NCBI GenBank assembly: GCA_036374995.1 | Contig: DASUSS010000007.1 | Location: 20,399 to 84,398, forward strand | Origin: SH-MAG3 sp036374995 | Lineage (GTDB): Bacteria > Gemmatimonadota > Gemmatimonadetes > Longimicrobiales > RSA9 | Length of the DNA stretch: 64,000 nt | Reading direction: 5' to 3' | Part shown: positions 24,295-33,313 of the stretch, one piece after another | Layout: every line of letters begins with the position of its first letter | Position numbering within the stretch: position 1 is the first letter of the stretch | Program-made: the position numbers and the translations under genes | Notes under the pieces: model-generated | Seen by the model: the letters and a program-made list of their open reading frames with translations, nothing else | What the model was told of the DNA's origin: nothing | The model's database searches: none

Positions 24295-24747
24295 ATGCGT
24301 CCCCGTCCCACCCTCCTGGTCACCGTGTCCGCAGCCCTGATCCTGACATCCTGCACCGCGCTGCGCCGGGACCGCGAGAACATGACCGGCGTCGCCGCCG
24401 AGAACGGCGGTCTCGTCCTCTCCGGAGCGAGCCTGACCGACGGCCGGGGTGACCTCCTCGCCGCAATGATGGGCAAGGTGCCGAACTTCCGCGTGCGCCG
24501 GCTGAAGGAGCAGTGCCCGCAGATCACGCTGCGCAACGCCGTCTCCTTCCAGTCGTACGTCAATCCTCACGTGTACGTCGACGGCGCGCGTGCCACCGAT
24601 ACGTGCATTCTCGAGTCGCTCCAGACGAATGATGTCGAGCGCGTCGAAGTCTACCCGACCGGCGTCACCGTGCGACCCGGCTACGGACGTCACGCCCACG
24701 GCCTGATCCTCGTCTTCATGCGCGACGGCACGTCCACGGGCGGCTGA
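24295..24747 (+). CDS. Plug-like lipoprotein, unknown function
   Basis: The 150-residue protein starts at the ATG at 24295 behind AAGGAGG. The N-terminus is a lipoprotein signal peptide (LLVTVSAALILTSC; Cys about residue 20). The mature part contains GKVPNFRVRR, then PHVYVDGARATDTCILESL, NDVERVEVYPTGVTVRPGYG and HAHGLILVFMRDG. This again follows the TonB plug pattern (VYVDG ... VERVEV ... GxGxxxHGLILV) without a barrel, and shares the HAHGxIL strand with the divergent neighbour. Two Cys residues (in QCPQ and DTCI) may form a disulfide. A plug-derived adaptor or surface protein is plausible, but this is inference. Confidence 0.7.
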   Translation: MRPRPTLLVTVSAALILTSCTALRRDRENMTGVAAENGGLVLSGASLTDGRGDLLAAMMGKVPNFRVRRLKEQCPQITLRNAVSFQSYVNPHVYVDGARATDTCILESLQTNDVERVEVYPTGVTVRPGYGRHAHGLILVFMRDGTSTGG

Positions 24748-24773
24748 ATCCCTTACGGCGCTCCCGCCAGCAA

Positions 24774-24806
24774 CAAGCGCCTCCCGGACGGGCCGGGAGG
24801 CGCTTG
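24774..24806. terminator. Strong hairpin between convergent genes
   Basis: A perfect 14-bp stem (24774-24787 with 24793-24806, containing AGCGCCTCCCGG) and a 5-nt loop separate the plug-like lipoprotein and susD. Neither side has a long T run, although GCTTGCTGTTACTG follows on the plus strand. Probable bidirectional terminator. Confidence 0.7.
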
Positions 24807-24829
24807 CTGTTACTGCTTCCTCGGTCCGT

Positions 24830-26284
24830 CTACGGCATCCACCAGACCGGCGTGACCAGGTCGTTGCCACCGCCCTGACGGGCAACGGCCGCATCCAGGT
24901 TCGCCGAGTTGAACGACTGCTCGCCGCCCGGATACGAGAACCGGATCGGGATCACGCCGCCCTGCGTGATGAGGTCCGGTCCCGGCGTGAGCTGCGGCGT
25001 GCCCGTGCGCCGCCAGTGCGAGAACGTCTCGTTCGCATTGGCATAGAGCGCGATCCACAGCTGGAGGTGGATCTGGTCGAGTGCCGTGAGCGGGTTGTAG
25101 ACCACCTCGGGATTCGCCAGGTACGCGGTGATCTCCGCGTCCGTCGGAGCGTTGGCCGGCGCCCCCCACGCGTCGTACTGGTTCATGCTGGCCCGGATCG
25201 CCTCGACGTACAGGGTCGCCGGGTTTGCCGCGATCCAGCCGCGCTGCGCCGCCTCCGCCTGGAGGAACAGCACCTCGGCGTACGTCATGATCGCCGTCGG
25301 CGTGGCGGCACCGTCAGCACGCCAGAAGTCGCCGATCCGCGAGTAGTTGCCGATCGGGAGCGGCGGATCGTCGTAGCCGTTGTAGTGGCCGCGGTACTGC
25401 CCATCCGCTGCCGCCGGCTCCGCGTACAGCTCGAGGCGCGGGTCGTTCAGGCTGAGCAGCGTGTCGACGAGTGCACCGCTCATCGAATGGTCATCGCGAC
25501 CGAGGTAGTTCTCGTACAGCGGGTTCTCGTACGGCGAGCCCGGCCACACGAGCATCGCGTTGTCCGCGTTGCTCTGGAAGCCGCCCGCATTGTACGCGGC
25601 CACGAATTCCGCCTGTGCCGTGGCGGGGTCCGAATTGACCATCCGCATGGCGAGCCGCATGCGGAGCGAGTTCGCGAACCGCTCCCACTTCACCATGTCG
25701 TCGCCGTACAGGATGTCGCCATCGCCGAAGCCCGCCTCCGCGGGATCCAGCAGCGCGGCGCCGGCCTCCAGGTCGTTCAGCAGCCCGGCGTAGATCGTCG
25801 CCTGCGGGTCGTATACCGGCGTCGTGTTGTCACGGCCGGCGAGTGCCTCCGTATACGGCACATCGCCCCACAGGTCCGTGACCAGGTGGAACAGCCACGA
25901 GCGCCAGATCAGGCCGACACCCTCGTGATTCACTTCGCCGGTCGCCTGTCCCTTTTCGACGACCTCCTGAATGTCCTTCAGCGGGCCGGCGTAGTAACCG
26001 TCCCAGAAACCGTCCATCGTGCCGGGCCGCAGGAGTCCCGTCTCCTCGTCCGGATACTGGATCTGCGCGTAGTGGCCCGACCAGATGCCGGTGTGACTCA
26101 GCATCATCGTCGCACCGAACGTGGTCTCGACACCCGCGCGGATCGCCTGCGGCAGCAGGAACTCCGCCGAGACGTCCGTCGGTGCGTTCGGGTTGTCGTT
26201 GAGGCCCGTGAGGTCACTGCACGCGCTCAGCGAGCCGATCAGAGCGGCGAGCGCGGCCGTGCGGGCGAGTGGTCTATGGTTCAT
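24830..26284 (-). CDS. SusD/RagB-family outer-membrane lipoprotein
   Basis: The 484-residue protein has a lipoprotein signal (AALAALIGSLSAC, Cys about residue 22) followed by SDLTGLNDNPNAPTDVSAEFLLP, the usual N-terminus of SusD-like proteins, then TPR-like helices and the family motif MTYAEVLFLQAEAAQRGW about two thirds along. SusD proteins bind ligands at the cell surface as a lid on their SusC partner. The ligand here is not evident: no glycoside hydrolase, protease or sulfatase is adjacent. It lies 21 bp downstream of susC on the same strand and ends near the hairpin at 24774. Confidence 0.93.
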   Translation of the reverse strand: MNHRPLARTAALAALIGSLSACSDLTGLNDNPNAPTDVSAEFLLPQAIRAGVETTFGATMMLSHTGIWSGHYAQIQYPDEETGLLRPGTMDGFWDGYYAGPLKDIQEVVEKGQATGEVNHEGVGLIWRSWLFHLVTDLWGDVPYTEALAGRDNTTPVYDPQATIYAGLLNDLEAGAALLDPAEAGFGDGDILYGDDMVKWERFANSLRMRLAMRMVNSDPATAQAEFVAAYNAGGFQSNADNAMLVWPGSPYENPLYENYLGRDDHSMSGALVDTLLSLNDPRLELYAEPAAADGQYRGHYNGYDDPPLPIGNYSRIGDFWRADGAATPTAIMTYAEVLFLQAEAAQRGWIAANPATLYVEAIRASMNQYDAWGAPANAPTDAEITAYLANPEVVYNPLTALDQIHLQLWIALYANANETFSHWRRTGTPQLTPGPDLITQGGVIPIRFSYPGGEQSFNSANLDAAVARQGGGNDLVTPVWWMP

Positions 26285-26305
26285 GGTCTCCCTCTGTTCA
26301 GTTTC

Positions 26306-29300
26306 TTACGGCCGGATCGACAGCGACAGACCGATGCTGCGCGCCGTCGGATGCTGTCCGAACTCGATGCCCTGCACGTTGCTCGCGTCGAACGCGGTCT
26401 CGGGGTCGATGTTCTCCGCCTCCGACCACAGCGCCAGGTTCCGGCCGATCAGCGCGATCGTGCCGCCGGAGAAGCCGAACCGGCTCACGACGCTCTGCGG
26501 CAGCGTGTAGCCGAGACGGATCTCGCGCAGCTTGATGTAGCTCGCGTCGACGATCGATGCCTCCTGGATACCGAAGTTCCGGCCGAAGTAGCTCTCCGGG
26601 CAGATCGTGACGTCGTTCGTGCCGTCGCCGTTGACCGAGCCATCCGGCAGGATGCCCGGCACCACGATGCCCGGATCACAGAAGTCGTTCTCGCGACCGC
26701 GCAGCGAGGACTCGAGCACGCCGGCGTACTCGCCGAACCAGTCGGTCACCGAGAACACGTCGCCGCCCATCTGGCCGTCGACCAGCACGCTCAGCTCGGC
26801 CGGGCCGTAGCTGAAGCGGTTCTGGATGCCCGCCGTCCAGTCGGGGTTGTAGTTGCCGAGCACGCGCCGCACCGGATCGACGCGCGGCGAGCCGCCCGCC
26901 GTCAGCAGGAGCCTGCCCTCGGCATCGCGCAAGTAGCCGTTGCCGAACATCGTGCCGTACGGGTAGTACTCGACGATGTTGCCGTTGTCATCCTTACGCG
27001 GGCCGCGTGCCTCGATGTTCAGGCTCCAGTAGCTTCCGAGTACGAGCGTCTGCAGGTCGCCGTACAGCTCGCGCACCTGGCTGTTGTTCTTCGCCCAGTT
27101 CACCGTCATGTCCCAGCTGAACTGACCGGAACGGACCGGGTTCGCGATCGCCAGCAGCTCGAGGCCGTAGTTGCGGACCTCACCGGCGTTCAGCACCTGA
27201 TTCGTGAAGCCGCTCGCGCGCGAGATCTGCACGCCGAGGATCTGGTTCTTCGTGCGCGAGTCGTAGTACGTCAGCACGAAGCCGAGCCGCTCGTTCAGGA
27301 ACCCGAGGTCGGTGCCGACCTCCCACGCCGTCGTCTCCTCCGGCTTCAGGTCCGCATTGGGCAGGTCGTTGGGCACCGCGAACATCGGGATGCCACCCCA
27401 GCCCTGCTGCGCGGAGAACACGGAAGCCAGCTGGTACGGCGAGGCGTCGTTACCGACGCGCGTCCAGCTTGCCCGCACCTTGCCCGAGCTCAGGAGATCG
27501 CTCGTCAGGCCGAACGCGTCCGAGAACACGAACGCGGTCGAGACCGACGGATAGAAGTACGAGTTGTTGTCCTCCGGCAGCGTCGACGACCAGTCATTGC
27601 GGCCGGTCACGTCCACGTTCAGGTAGCCGTTGTAGTTCAGCGACAGCGACCCGAGCAGGCTGCGGACTTCCTGCTTCGAGCGGAAGTCGGACGGGTTCGG
27701 CGTCACCGCGGCATTCGCCAGGCTGTAGATTCCCGGCACGGTCAGCCGCGACACGGAGACGCTGTTGTTCTGGACGTCGTTGCGCCGGACGTTGCCGCCG
27801 GCGGTCAGGTCCAGACGCAGGCCGGTCGCGATGCTGCGGGTCGCGTGCAGCAGCAGTTCGCCGTTCGTCTCCGCCCGGTAGATGTTCGTCTCGCCGAACG
27901 AGCCCTGGCCCGCATCGTCGAGGCTGTAGTGGTGCGTCCAGTCCTTCCGGTAGTCGCGGTACCAGTCGCGGCTCAGCTGGGCGCGCGCGTTCAGCCAGTC
28001 CGTCAGCTGATAGCCCGTCGCCACGTGGCCAATGACACGGTCGCGGCGGTCCTCGTTGCCGTTGACCAGCGCTTCCCAGTACGGATTGTTGTGGTAGTTG
28101 TAGTTCCAGTTGTACTGGCCTCCGACCTGGCAGGGGGTGACCTCGTCGCCGGTGCAGCGGTAGTTCTTCAGCGCGTTCATGTCGACCTGGCGGCCGAACC
28201 AGATGAACTGCTGCATCGGGTTGTCCTCGTCGTACCCCGTGCCCGACCGGTTCTCCGCAGTCTGGTTGATGTAGTTGACCGACGCCTCGGCGTTCAGCCG
28301 GTCCGTCAGGTTCGCGCCACCCTTGACCGCGACGCCCAGACGGTTGATGTCGTTGCCGGGGAACATGCCCGACACGTTCGTGTTCGTGACGGACAGGCGC
28401 ACGTTCGAGTTCTCGCCCGCACGCGAAACCGCGACGTTCGCGTTCAGCGTACGGCCGGTCTCGAAGAAGTCACGCACGTTGTCCGGGTGCGGCACCCACG
28501 GCTGCTGCGGGCCGGTGAACTGATCGATGAGCCGGCCGTCCAGACGCGGGCCCCAGCTCTCGTCCACGTGGTCCCACACACCGCCGCCCTCGCCGTCCAC
28601 CCACTGGAACTCGCCGTCGATGCCCTGGCCGTAGAGGTTCTGGTACTTCGGCAGGCGCAGCGGCGTCTCCGCCGTCATGCTCACGCTCGCCGACAGACCC
28701 AGTGTGCCCTCGGTGCCGCGGCCGCTCTTCGTCGTGATCACGACCGCGCCGTTCTGTGCGCGCGAGCCGTACAGCGCTGCGGCATTCGGCCCCTTCAGGA
28801 CGCTGATCGACTCGATGTTGTTCGGGTCGATGTCCTGCGCCGCATTGCCGTAGTCGATGCCGCCGTAGCCCGTGTTGCGGGGCGCCGCGTTGTCGATCGG
28901 CACACCGTCCACGATGAACAGCGGCTGGTTGTTGCCCGCGATCGAGCTGGCGCCGCGGATCACGATCCGCGCCGAGCCGCCCGTCGTATTGGCATCGGTG
29001 ATGTGAACGCCGGCCACGTTGCCCTTCAGCGCGTTCACGATGTTCAGCTCCGGCACCTCGGCGATCTGCTCGCCGGTCACGTCCTGCACGGAATACCCGA
29101 GACTGCGCTTCTCACGCTGCACGCCGAGCGCCGTGACGACGATGCCCTCGATACCGATCGCCTGCACCTGCATCTCGACCTGGACCGGACCGGTGATCCC
29201 GGCGATCGGCCGCTCTTCCGTACGGTAACCGACATAGGTGAACACCAGCGTCTGGGCCGATGCCGGGACCTCGATCGAGAAGTTGCCTCGACCATCCGTC

Positions 29301-29467
29301 AGTGTACCCGTCGTCGTCCCCTTCACCGTGACCTGCACGCCAGCCATCGCCTGCCGCGATTCGGCCGCTGTCACCTGGCCTGTGATCGTCCGAGCCTCCT
29401 GCGCCGACAGCCACCCGGGCGAACCCAGGAGACCCGCGAGAAGGAGTAGCCAGGAAGCACGTCTCAT
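26306..29467 (-). CDS. SusC/RagA-family TonB-linked outer-membrane protein
   Basis: The 1,053-residue product begins with a signal peptide (about 1-22, LSAQ), then a carboxypeptidase-regulatory-like domain (about 26-105, ITGQVTAAESRQAMAGVQVTVKG), a plug domain with FIVDGVPIDNAAP and GPNAAALYGSRAQNGAVVITTKSG, and a long C-terminal beta-barrel ending GLSLSIRP with a terminal aromatic-poor strand. SusC proteins import ligands with TonB energy. The ATG at 29467 has AAGGAGGG just upstream; the frame extends further upstream but that part is not homologous. It forms the SusCD unit with the downstream lipoprotein. Confidence 0.95.
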   Translation of the reverse strand: MRRASWLLLLAGLLGSPGWLSAQEARTITGQVTAAESRQAMAGVQVTVKGTTTGTLTDGRGNFSIEVPASAQTLVFTYVGYRTEERPIAGITGPVQVEMQVQAIGIEGIVVTALGVQREKRSLGYSVQDVTGEQIAEVPELNIVNALKGNVAGVHITDANTTGGSARIVIRGASSIAGNNQPLFIVDGVPIDNAAPRNTGYGGIDYGNAAQDIDPNNIESISVLKGPNAAALYGSRAQNGAVVITTKSGRGTEGTLGLSASVSMTAETPLRLPKYQNLYGQGIDGEFQWVDGEGGGVWDHVDESWGPRLDGRLIDQFTGPQQPWVPHPDNVRDFFETGRTLNANVAVSRAGENSNVRLSVTNTNVSGMFPGNDINRLGVAVKGGANLTDRLNAEASVNYINQTAENRSGTGYDEDNPMQQFIWFGRQVDMNALKNYRCTGDEVTPCQVGGQYNWNYNYHNNPYWEALVNGNEDRRDRVIGHVATGYQLTDWLNARAQLSRDWYRDYRKDWTHHYSLDDAGQGSFGETNIYRAETNGELLLHATRSIATGLRLDLTAGGNVRRNDVQNNSVSVSRLTVPGIYSLANAAVTPNPSDFRSKQEVRSLLGSLSLNYNGYLNVDVTGRNDWSSTLPEDNNSYFYPSVSTAFVFSDAFGLTSDLLSSGKVRASWTRVGNDASPYQLASVFSAQQGWGGIPMFAVPNDLPNADLKPEETTAWEVGTDLGFLNERLGFVLTYYDSRTKNQILGVQISRASGFTNQVLNAGEVRNYGLELLAIANPVRSGQFSWDMTVNWAKNNSQVRELYGDLQTLVLGSYWSLNIEARGPRKDDNGNIVEYYPYGTMFGNGYLRDAEGRLLLTAGGSPRVDPVRRVLGNYNPDWTAGIQNRFSYGPAELSVLVDGQMGGDVFSVTDWFGEYAGVLESSLRGRENDFCDPGIVVPGILPDGSVNGDGTNDVTICPESYFGRNFGIQEASIVDASYIKLREIRLGYTLPQSVVSRFGFSGGTIALIGRNLALWSEAENIDPETAFDASNVQGIEFGQHPTARSIGLSLSIRP

Positions 29468-29825
29468 ATTCCCTCCTTCGGTGTGGATTGGTGAACGCTT
29501 GTCGTTGCGCGGCCGTCCACGGGGCCGCTCCGGACCTGTTCTCACGTCGTTTTCGGGCGAGCCGCCAGGTCGTCCGGAGCATGCTCCGCACGAGCGATAC
29601 GGCACCGTCCGTTCAGTAACAACGTTTGAGTGGGGCCAATGTAGACCTGAGGCCGGCGAAACGACAGTACGATGTGGCGAAATGCATCGGTCCCTGCGTA
29701 CACGGCAGGCGTCGCCGTCCGGCCGGGCCACGTTGACAAAGGCCCTGCGCCGCGTCAACTTACCGGCTTGTGTCCGATGCGGGGGTCGCCCCGCCTATCT
29801 CCGCCAATCACAGTGAGTTTCGTCG
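29468..29825. other. 358-bp divergent intergenic region of susC and secD
   Basis: No gene is seen here. It must hold the promoters of susC (minus) and secD (plus). Notable is an inverted repeat GTTGAC (29732-29737) / GTCAAC (29754-29759), which includes a perfect TTGACA (29733-29738). A candidate secD -10 (TATCTC, 29796-29801) is followed by CGCC like other promoters here but has no good -35 at normal spacing. The inverted repeat could be an operator. Confidence 0.35.
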
Positions 29826-31439
29826 ATGTTCGGCACGCTGAAAGGCCGACTCCTCCTCATCGCCGCCCTCGTCATCGCGTGCGTCGCGACGGTCGCCATG
29901 CGCGGCATCAAGCTCGGTCTGGATCTGAGCGGCGGCATCTACCTCGCGCTCGAGGTCGCCGATCCCGAGGGCACCATGACGCCGGACGTGCGGCGCGATC
30001 ACATCGAGCGCAACCTCGAGATCCTGCGCCGTCGCATCGATCCGATCGGCACGGGCGAGCAGAACGTGCAGCGGGTCGGCGATGACCGGATCATCGTGGA
30101 GCTGCCCGGCGAGACCGACATCGAGCGGGCGCGCGCGCTGATCTCCCAGACGGCGTTCCTCGAGTTCAAGCTGGTCGAGGAGCTCACGCCCCTGATCGGC
30201 GTGCTGCCGCGCATGGACCGGGCGGTCGTCGCGGCACTCGGTGAGGAGGCGCTCGAGGAGACCGACACCGCCGCGGAGGGCGCGGGACAGCTCCAGCAGG
30301 ATGTGCGCGAGCGGCTGTTCGGCCGGCAGGACACGGCCGCGGCCGACAGCGCCACAGGCGACACGGCCGCGCTGACCCCGCCCGAGCCGACCACCGGCGT
30401 GCTGAGCGAGCTGTTGCGCGAGGGCGGTGACGGCGAGATGCTGGTGGCGGAGCAGGACGTGGAGCGTGCCAGGCGCTATCTGGCCGTCCCCGAGGTTCAG
30501 GCGCTGATCCCGCGCGGCATGGAGCTGGTCTGGGACGCGAACACGGCGGCCGTCGGCGCGCAGCTGTACCGGTCGCTCTACCTGCTGCGTGAACAGGCGT
30601 TCATCACGGGCGAGCGGCTCGAGAACGCGACGGCCGCGCGCGACCCGCAGTTCAACCAGACGATCGTGCAGTTCGAGCTCGACCGGCGCGGCGGCCGGAC
30701 GTTCGGCGACGTCACTGCGCGCAACATCGGCCGTCGCATCGCGATCGTGCTGGACGACCAGGTGCACAGTGCGCCCGTGGTGCAGTCGCAGATCAACGCG
30801 AGCGGTCAGATCGAGATGGGGCAGGCGCCGATGGAGGAGGCGCGCGATCTCGCTCTGGTGCTGCGCGCGGGTGCGTTCTCCGCTCCGCTCGAGGAGGTCG
30901 AGAACCGCTCGATCGGGCCGTCGCTCGGTCAGGACTCCATCGATCAGGGGAAGGTCGCAGGTGTGATCGGGATCTCGCTCGTGATTCTCATCATGATCGG
31001 GTATTACCGGATGGCCGGGTTCCTCGCGGTGCTCGCGCTCGCGATCTATACGCTGCTGCTGCTGGCAGGCCTGTCGATGCTTGGCGCACCGCTCACCGCG
31101 CCCGGCATTGCGGGCATCATCCTGACGCTCGGCATGGCCGTGGATGCGAACGTGCTGATCTTCGAGCGCATCCGCGAGGAGCTGTCGCTCGGCCGTACGG
31201 TGCGTGCCGCGGTCGACAACGGGTTCGAGCACGCCATGTCGGCGATCGTCGACTCGAACATCACCACGCTGATCACCGGCCTCATCCTGTTCCAGGTCGG
31301 AACCGGGCCGGTGCGCGGCTTCGCCGTCACGCTCTCGCTCGGCATCATCGCCTCGTTCATCAGCGCCGTGTTCATCACGCGCACGTTCTTCCTGCTCTAC
31401 ATGGAACGTCGGCGTGCGGCTGACGCGATCAGCATCTAA
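29826..31439 (+). CDS. secD: Protein translocase subunit SecD
   Basis: SecD, with SecF, uses the proton motive force to help pull proteins through SecYEG. The 537-residue product has one N-terminal helix, then GLDLSGGIYLALEV (about residues 31-44), a large periplasmic P1 domain with a charged low-complexity insert (TDTAAEGAGQLQQ to PPEPTTG, about 141-197), and the C-terminal transmembrane bundle with LTLGMAVDANVLIFERIREEL (about 433-453), the family signature. It ends in a short cytoplasmic tail. It is followed by secF after 17 bp. Confidence 0.96.
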   Translation: MFGTLKGRLLLIAALVIACVATVAMRGIKLGLDLSGGIYLALEVADPEGTMTPDVRRDHIERNLEILRRRIDPIGTGEQNVQRVGDDRIIVELPGETDIERARALISQTAFLEFKLVEELTPLIGVLPRMDRAVVAALGEEALEETDTAAEGAGQLQQDVRERLFGRQDTAAADSATGDTAALTPPEPTTGVLSELLREGGDGEMLVAEQDVERARRYLAVPEVQALIPRGMELVWDANTAAVGAQLYRSLYLLREQAFITGERLENATAARDPQFNQTIVQFELDRRGGRTFGDVTARNIGRRIAIVLDDQVHSAPVVQSQINASGQIEMGQAPMEEARDLALVLRAGAFSAPLEEVENRSIGPSLGQDSIDQGKVAGVIGISLVILIMIGYYRMAGFLAVLALAIYTLLLLAGLSMLGAPLTAPGIAGIILTLGMAVDANVLIFERIREELSLGRTVRAAVDNGFEHAMSAIVDSNITTLITGLILFQVGTGPVRGFAVTLSLGIIASFISAVFITRTFFLLYMERRRAADAISI

Positions 31440-31456
31440 CCGGAGATATCGTCGCC

Positions 31457-32425
31457 ATGCGACGCCTTTTCGCAAACGCGAACTACGATTTCCTGAGCGC
31501 CCGCCGGATCACGCTGCCGATCAGCGCGGTCGCCATCCTCCTCATCGCTCTGGCCGCTGCCTTCTTCCAGGTCCGCAGCGGGACGTGGCTGAACTACGGC
31601 GTCGATTTCACGGGTGGCTCGATCATCCAGTTCCGCATCGCCGGCGAGTCCGTTTCGGAGGCACAGGTCCGCGCCGTGGCGACGGCCGCCGCGCCGGGCG
31701 CCACGGTTTCGGCGTTCGGTGACGAGAACGAGTTCCGCGTCCGCATGCCGAGCACGGGCACCGATGCCGCGACGCAATCCTCCCAGGCGGTCATGCAGGC
31801 GCTCCGCGCGCAGTTCGGCGAACAGAACGTCGAGCTCGAGAGCGAGGACTCGGTCGGTGCGAAGGTCGGCAGCGAGCTCCAGAGCCGCGCGCTCATCGCC
31901 ATCCTCGTGTCCTTCGCCGCGACGCTGATCTACCTCGCGATCCGCTTCGAGTGGCGTTTCGGCGTCGCCGCCGTGATCGCGACGCTCCACGACATCCTGC
32001 TGACGATCGGATTCCTGCTGCTCCTGCGGCTCGAGGTATCGCTGCCGACGGTCGCCGCCGTGCTCACGATCCTCGGCTATTCGCTCAACGACACGATCGT
32101 CATCTTCGATCGCATCCGCGAGAACCTGAAGACGGCGAAGCGGCAGGAGTTCCTCGCCGTGCTGAACCGCTCCATCAACGACACGCTGCCGCGGACCGTG
32201 CTCACCACGGCCACGACACTCGTCACACTGCTCTCGCTCTATCTGTTCGGTGGCGTGATCATCCGCGAGTTCGCGCTCATCCTGATCGTTGGCATCCTGC
32301 TCGGCACCTACTCCTCGATCTTCATTGCGGCGCCCGCACTGCTCGAGATCGAGAAGCGTTTCCCGCACGAGCAGAAGCACGCACGGCGCCCGCGTGCGGC
32401 CGCGCCGCGGCCCACCCGCGTCTGA
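31457..32425 (+). CDS. secF: Protein translocase subunit SecF
   Basis: The 322-residue protein pairs with SecD. It shows YGVDFTGGSIIQFRIAG (about residues 47-63), the P4 domain, and the C-terminal bundle with LGYSLNDTIVIFDRIRENL (about 205-223) and the RSINDTLPRTVLTT stretch, all diagnostic of SecF. Six transmembrane helices are expected. A CGGAG Shine-Dalgarno lies about 12 nt before the ATG. Co-transcribed with secD. Confidence 0.96.
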   Translation: MRRLFANANYDFLSARRITLPISAVAILLIALAAAFFQVRSGTWLNYGVDFTGGSIIQFRIAGESVSEAQVRAVATAAAPGATVSAFGDENEFRVRMPSTGTDAATQSSQAVMQALRAQFGEQNVELESEDSVGAKVGSELQSRALIAILVSFAATLIYLAIRFEWRFGVAAVIATLHDILLTIGFLLLLRLEVSLPTVAAVLTILGYSLNDTIVIFDRIRENLKTAKRQEFLAVLNRSINDTLPRTVLTTATTLVTLLSLYLFGGVIIREFALILIVGILLGTYSSIFIAAPALLEIEKRFPHEQKHARRPRAAAPRPTRV

Positions 32426-32495
32426 CGCTCACCGTGCCGTCCCACTGCTTCGGGGCCGTCGCGGTCTGCGCCGCGCGGCCCCGACTCGCATCGCG

Positions 32496-33254
32496 ATGTT
32501 CGACTCGCACTGTCACCTGACCGACGAGAAGTTCGCGGCCGATCTCGACGCCGTGCTCGAGCGCGCATGGGCGGCCGGTCTGACCGGCCTCGTCACGATC
32601 GCCTCCGATGTCGCGGACGCCCGCGCCGCGCTCGCTCTCGCCCGGCGCGAACCCCGCATCCGCTGCACCGCCGGCGTCCACCCGCACGCCGCCGCGCAGG
32701 CGACGGACGCCGACTTCGACGCGGTCCGGGACCTGGCCGATTCCGCCGAAGTCGTCGCGATCGGCGAGACCGGCCTCGACTTCCACTACGACAACTCGCC
32801 GCGTGACATCCAGCGCCGCAGCTTCGAGCGCCACCTCGACATCGCTTCCGGCTGCCGGCTGCCGGTCGTCGTGCACAGCCGCTCCGCCGACCACGAAACC
32901 GCCGCACTCATACGTCGCGCGCGCGTGAGCGGTGTCCTTCACTGCTTCGCCGGCGGCAGAGAGCTCTTCGATGCCGCGCTGGAGGCCGACTGGTACGTCT
33001 CCTTCGGCGGCCTGATCACGTTCCGGAACTTCGACGGCGCCGACCTGCTGCGGGCAACGCCCGCGGATCGACTCCTGCTCGAGACCGACAGCCCCTATCT
33101 CGCACCCGTGCCCCACCGCGGGCGCCGCAACGAGCCCGCGTTCGTGCTCGAGACCGGCCGCGTCGCCGCGGCGCTGCGCGGCGAGGATCCGGCCACTCTC
33201 GCGGCCTCGACGGAGCGGAATGCCCGCCGGTTCTACCGTCTCGGCCCGGCGTGA
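32496..33254 (+). CDS. tatD: TatD-family metal-dependent hydrolase
   Basis: The 252-residue protein begins MFDSHCHLTDEKFAADLD, with the His-x-His metal ligands, and continues with AIGETGLDFHY (about 89-99), the HCFAGG motif and LLLETDSPYLAPVPHRGRRNEP near the C-terminus, the complete TatD family set. TatD proteins are 3'-5' DNases implicated in DNA repair and fragmentation. The ATG at 32496 gives a proper N-terminus; in-frame sequence further upstream overlaps secF and is not homologous. It lies 70 bp after secF. Confidence 0.93.
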   Translation: MFDSHCHLTDEKFAADLDAVLERAWAAGLTGLVTIASDVADARAALALARREPRIRCTAGVHPHAAAQATDADFDAVRDLADSAEVVAIGETGLDFHYDNSPRDIQRRSFERHLDIASGCRLPVVVHSRSADHETAALIRRARVSGVLHCFAGGRELFDAALEADWYVSFGGLITFRNFDGADLLRATPADRLLLETDSPYLAPVPHRGRRNEPAFVLETGRVAAALRGEDPATLAASTERNARRFYRLGPA

Positions 33255-33279
33255 CTTTCGGTTTATATACGGTTATCTT
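33251..33279 (+). promoter_or_regulatory. Predicted promoter of the mutL operon
   Basis: GTGACT (33251-33256, overlapping the tatD stop), 17-bp spacer, TATCTT (33274-33279), then CCCGC. The predicted start near 33286 is about 28 nt before the mutL ATG. The AT-rich spacer (TTTATATA) stands out in this GC-rich DNA. Confidence 0.55.
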
Positions 33280-33313
33280 CCCGCTGCATTCCGTCCCGAA
33301 CGAACGCTGAGCC

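Noticed and set aside
25016..29449. 1,477-codon open frame on the plus strand across susD and susC
   Set aside because: Repetitive Val/Arg/Asp/His composition typical of the antisense frame of a high-GC gene; the minus-strand SusCD genes are certain.
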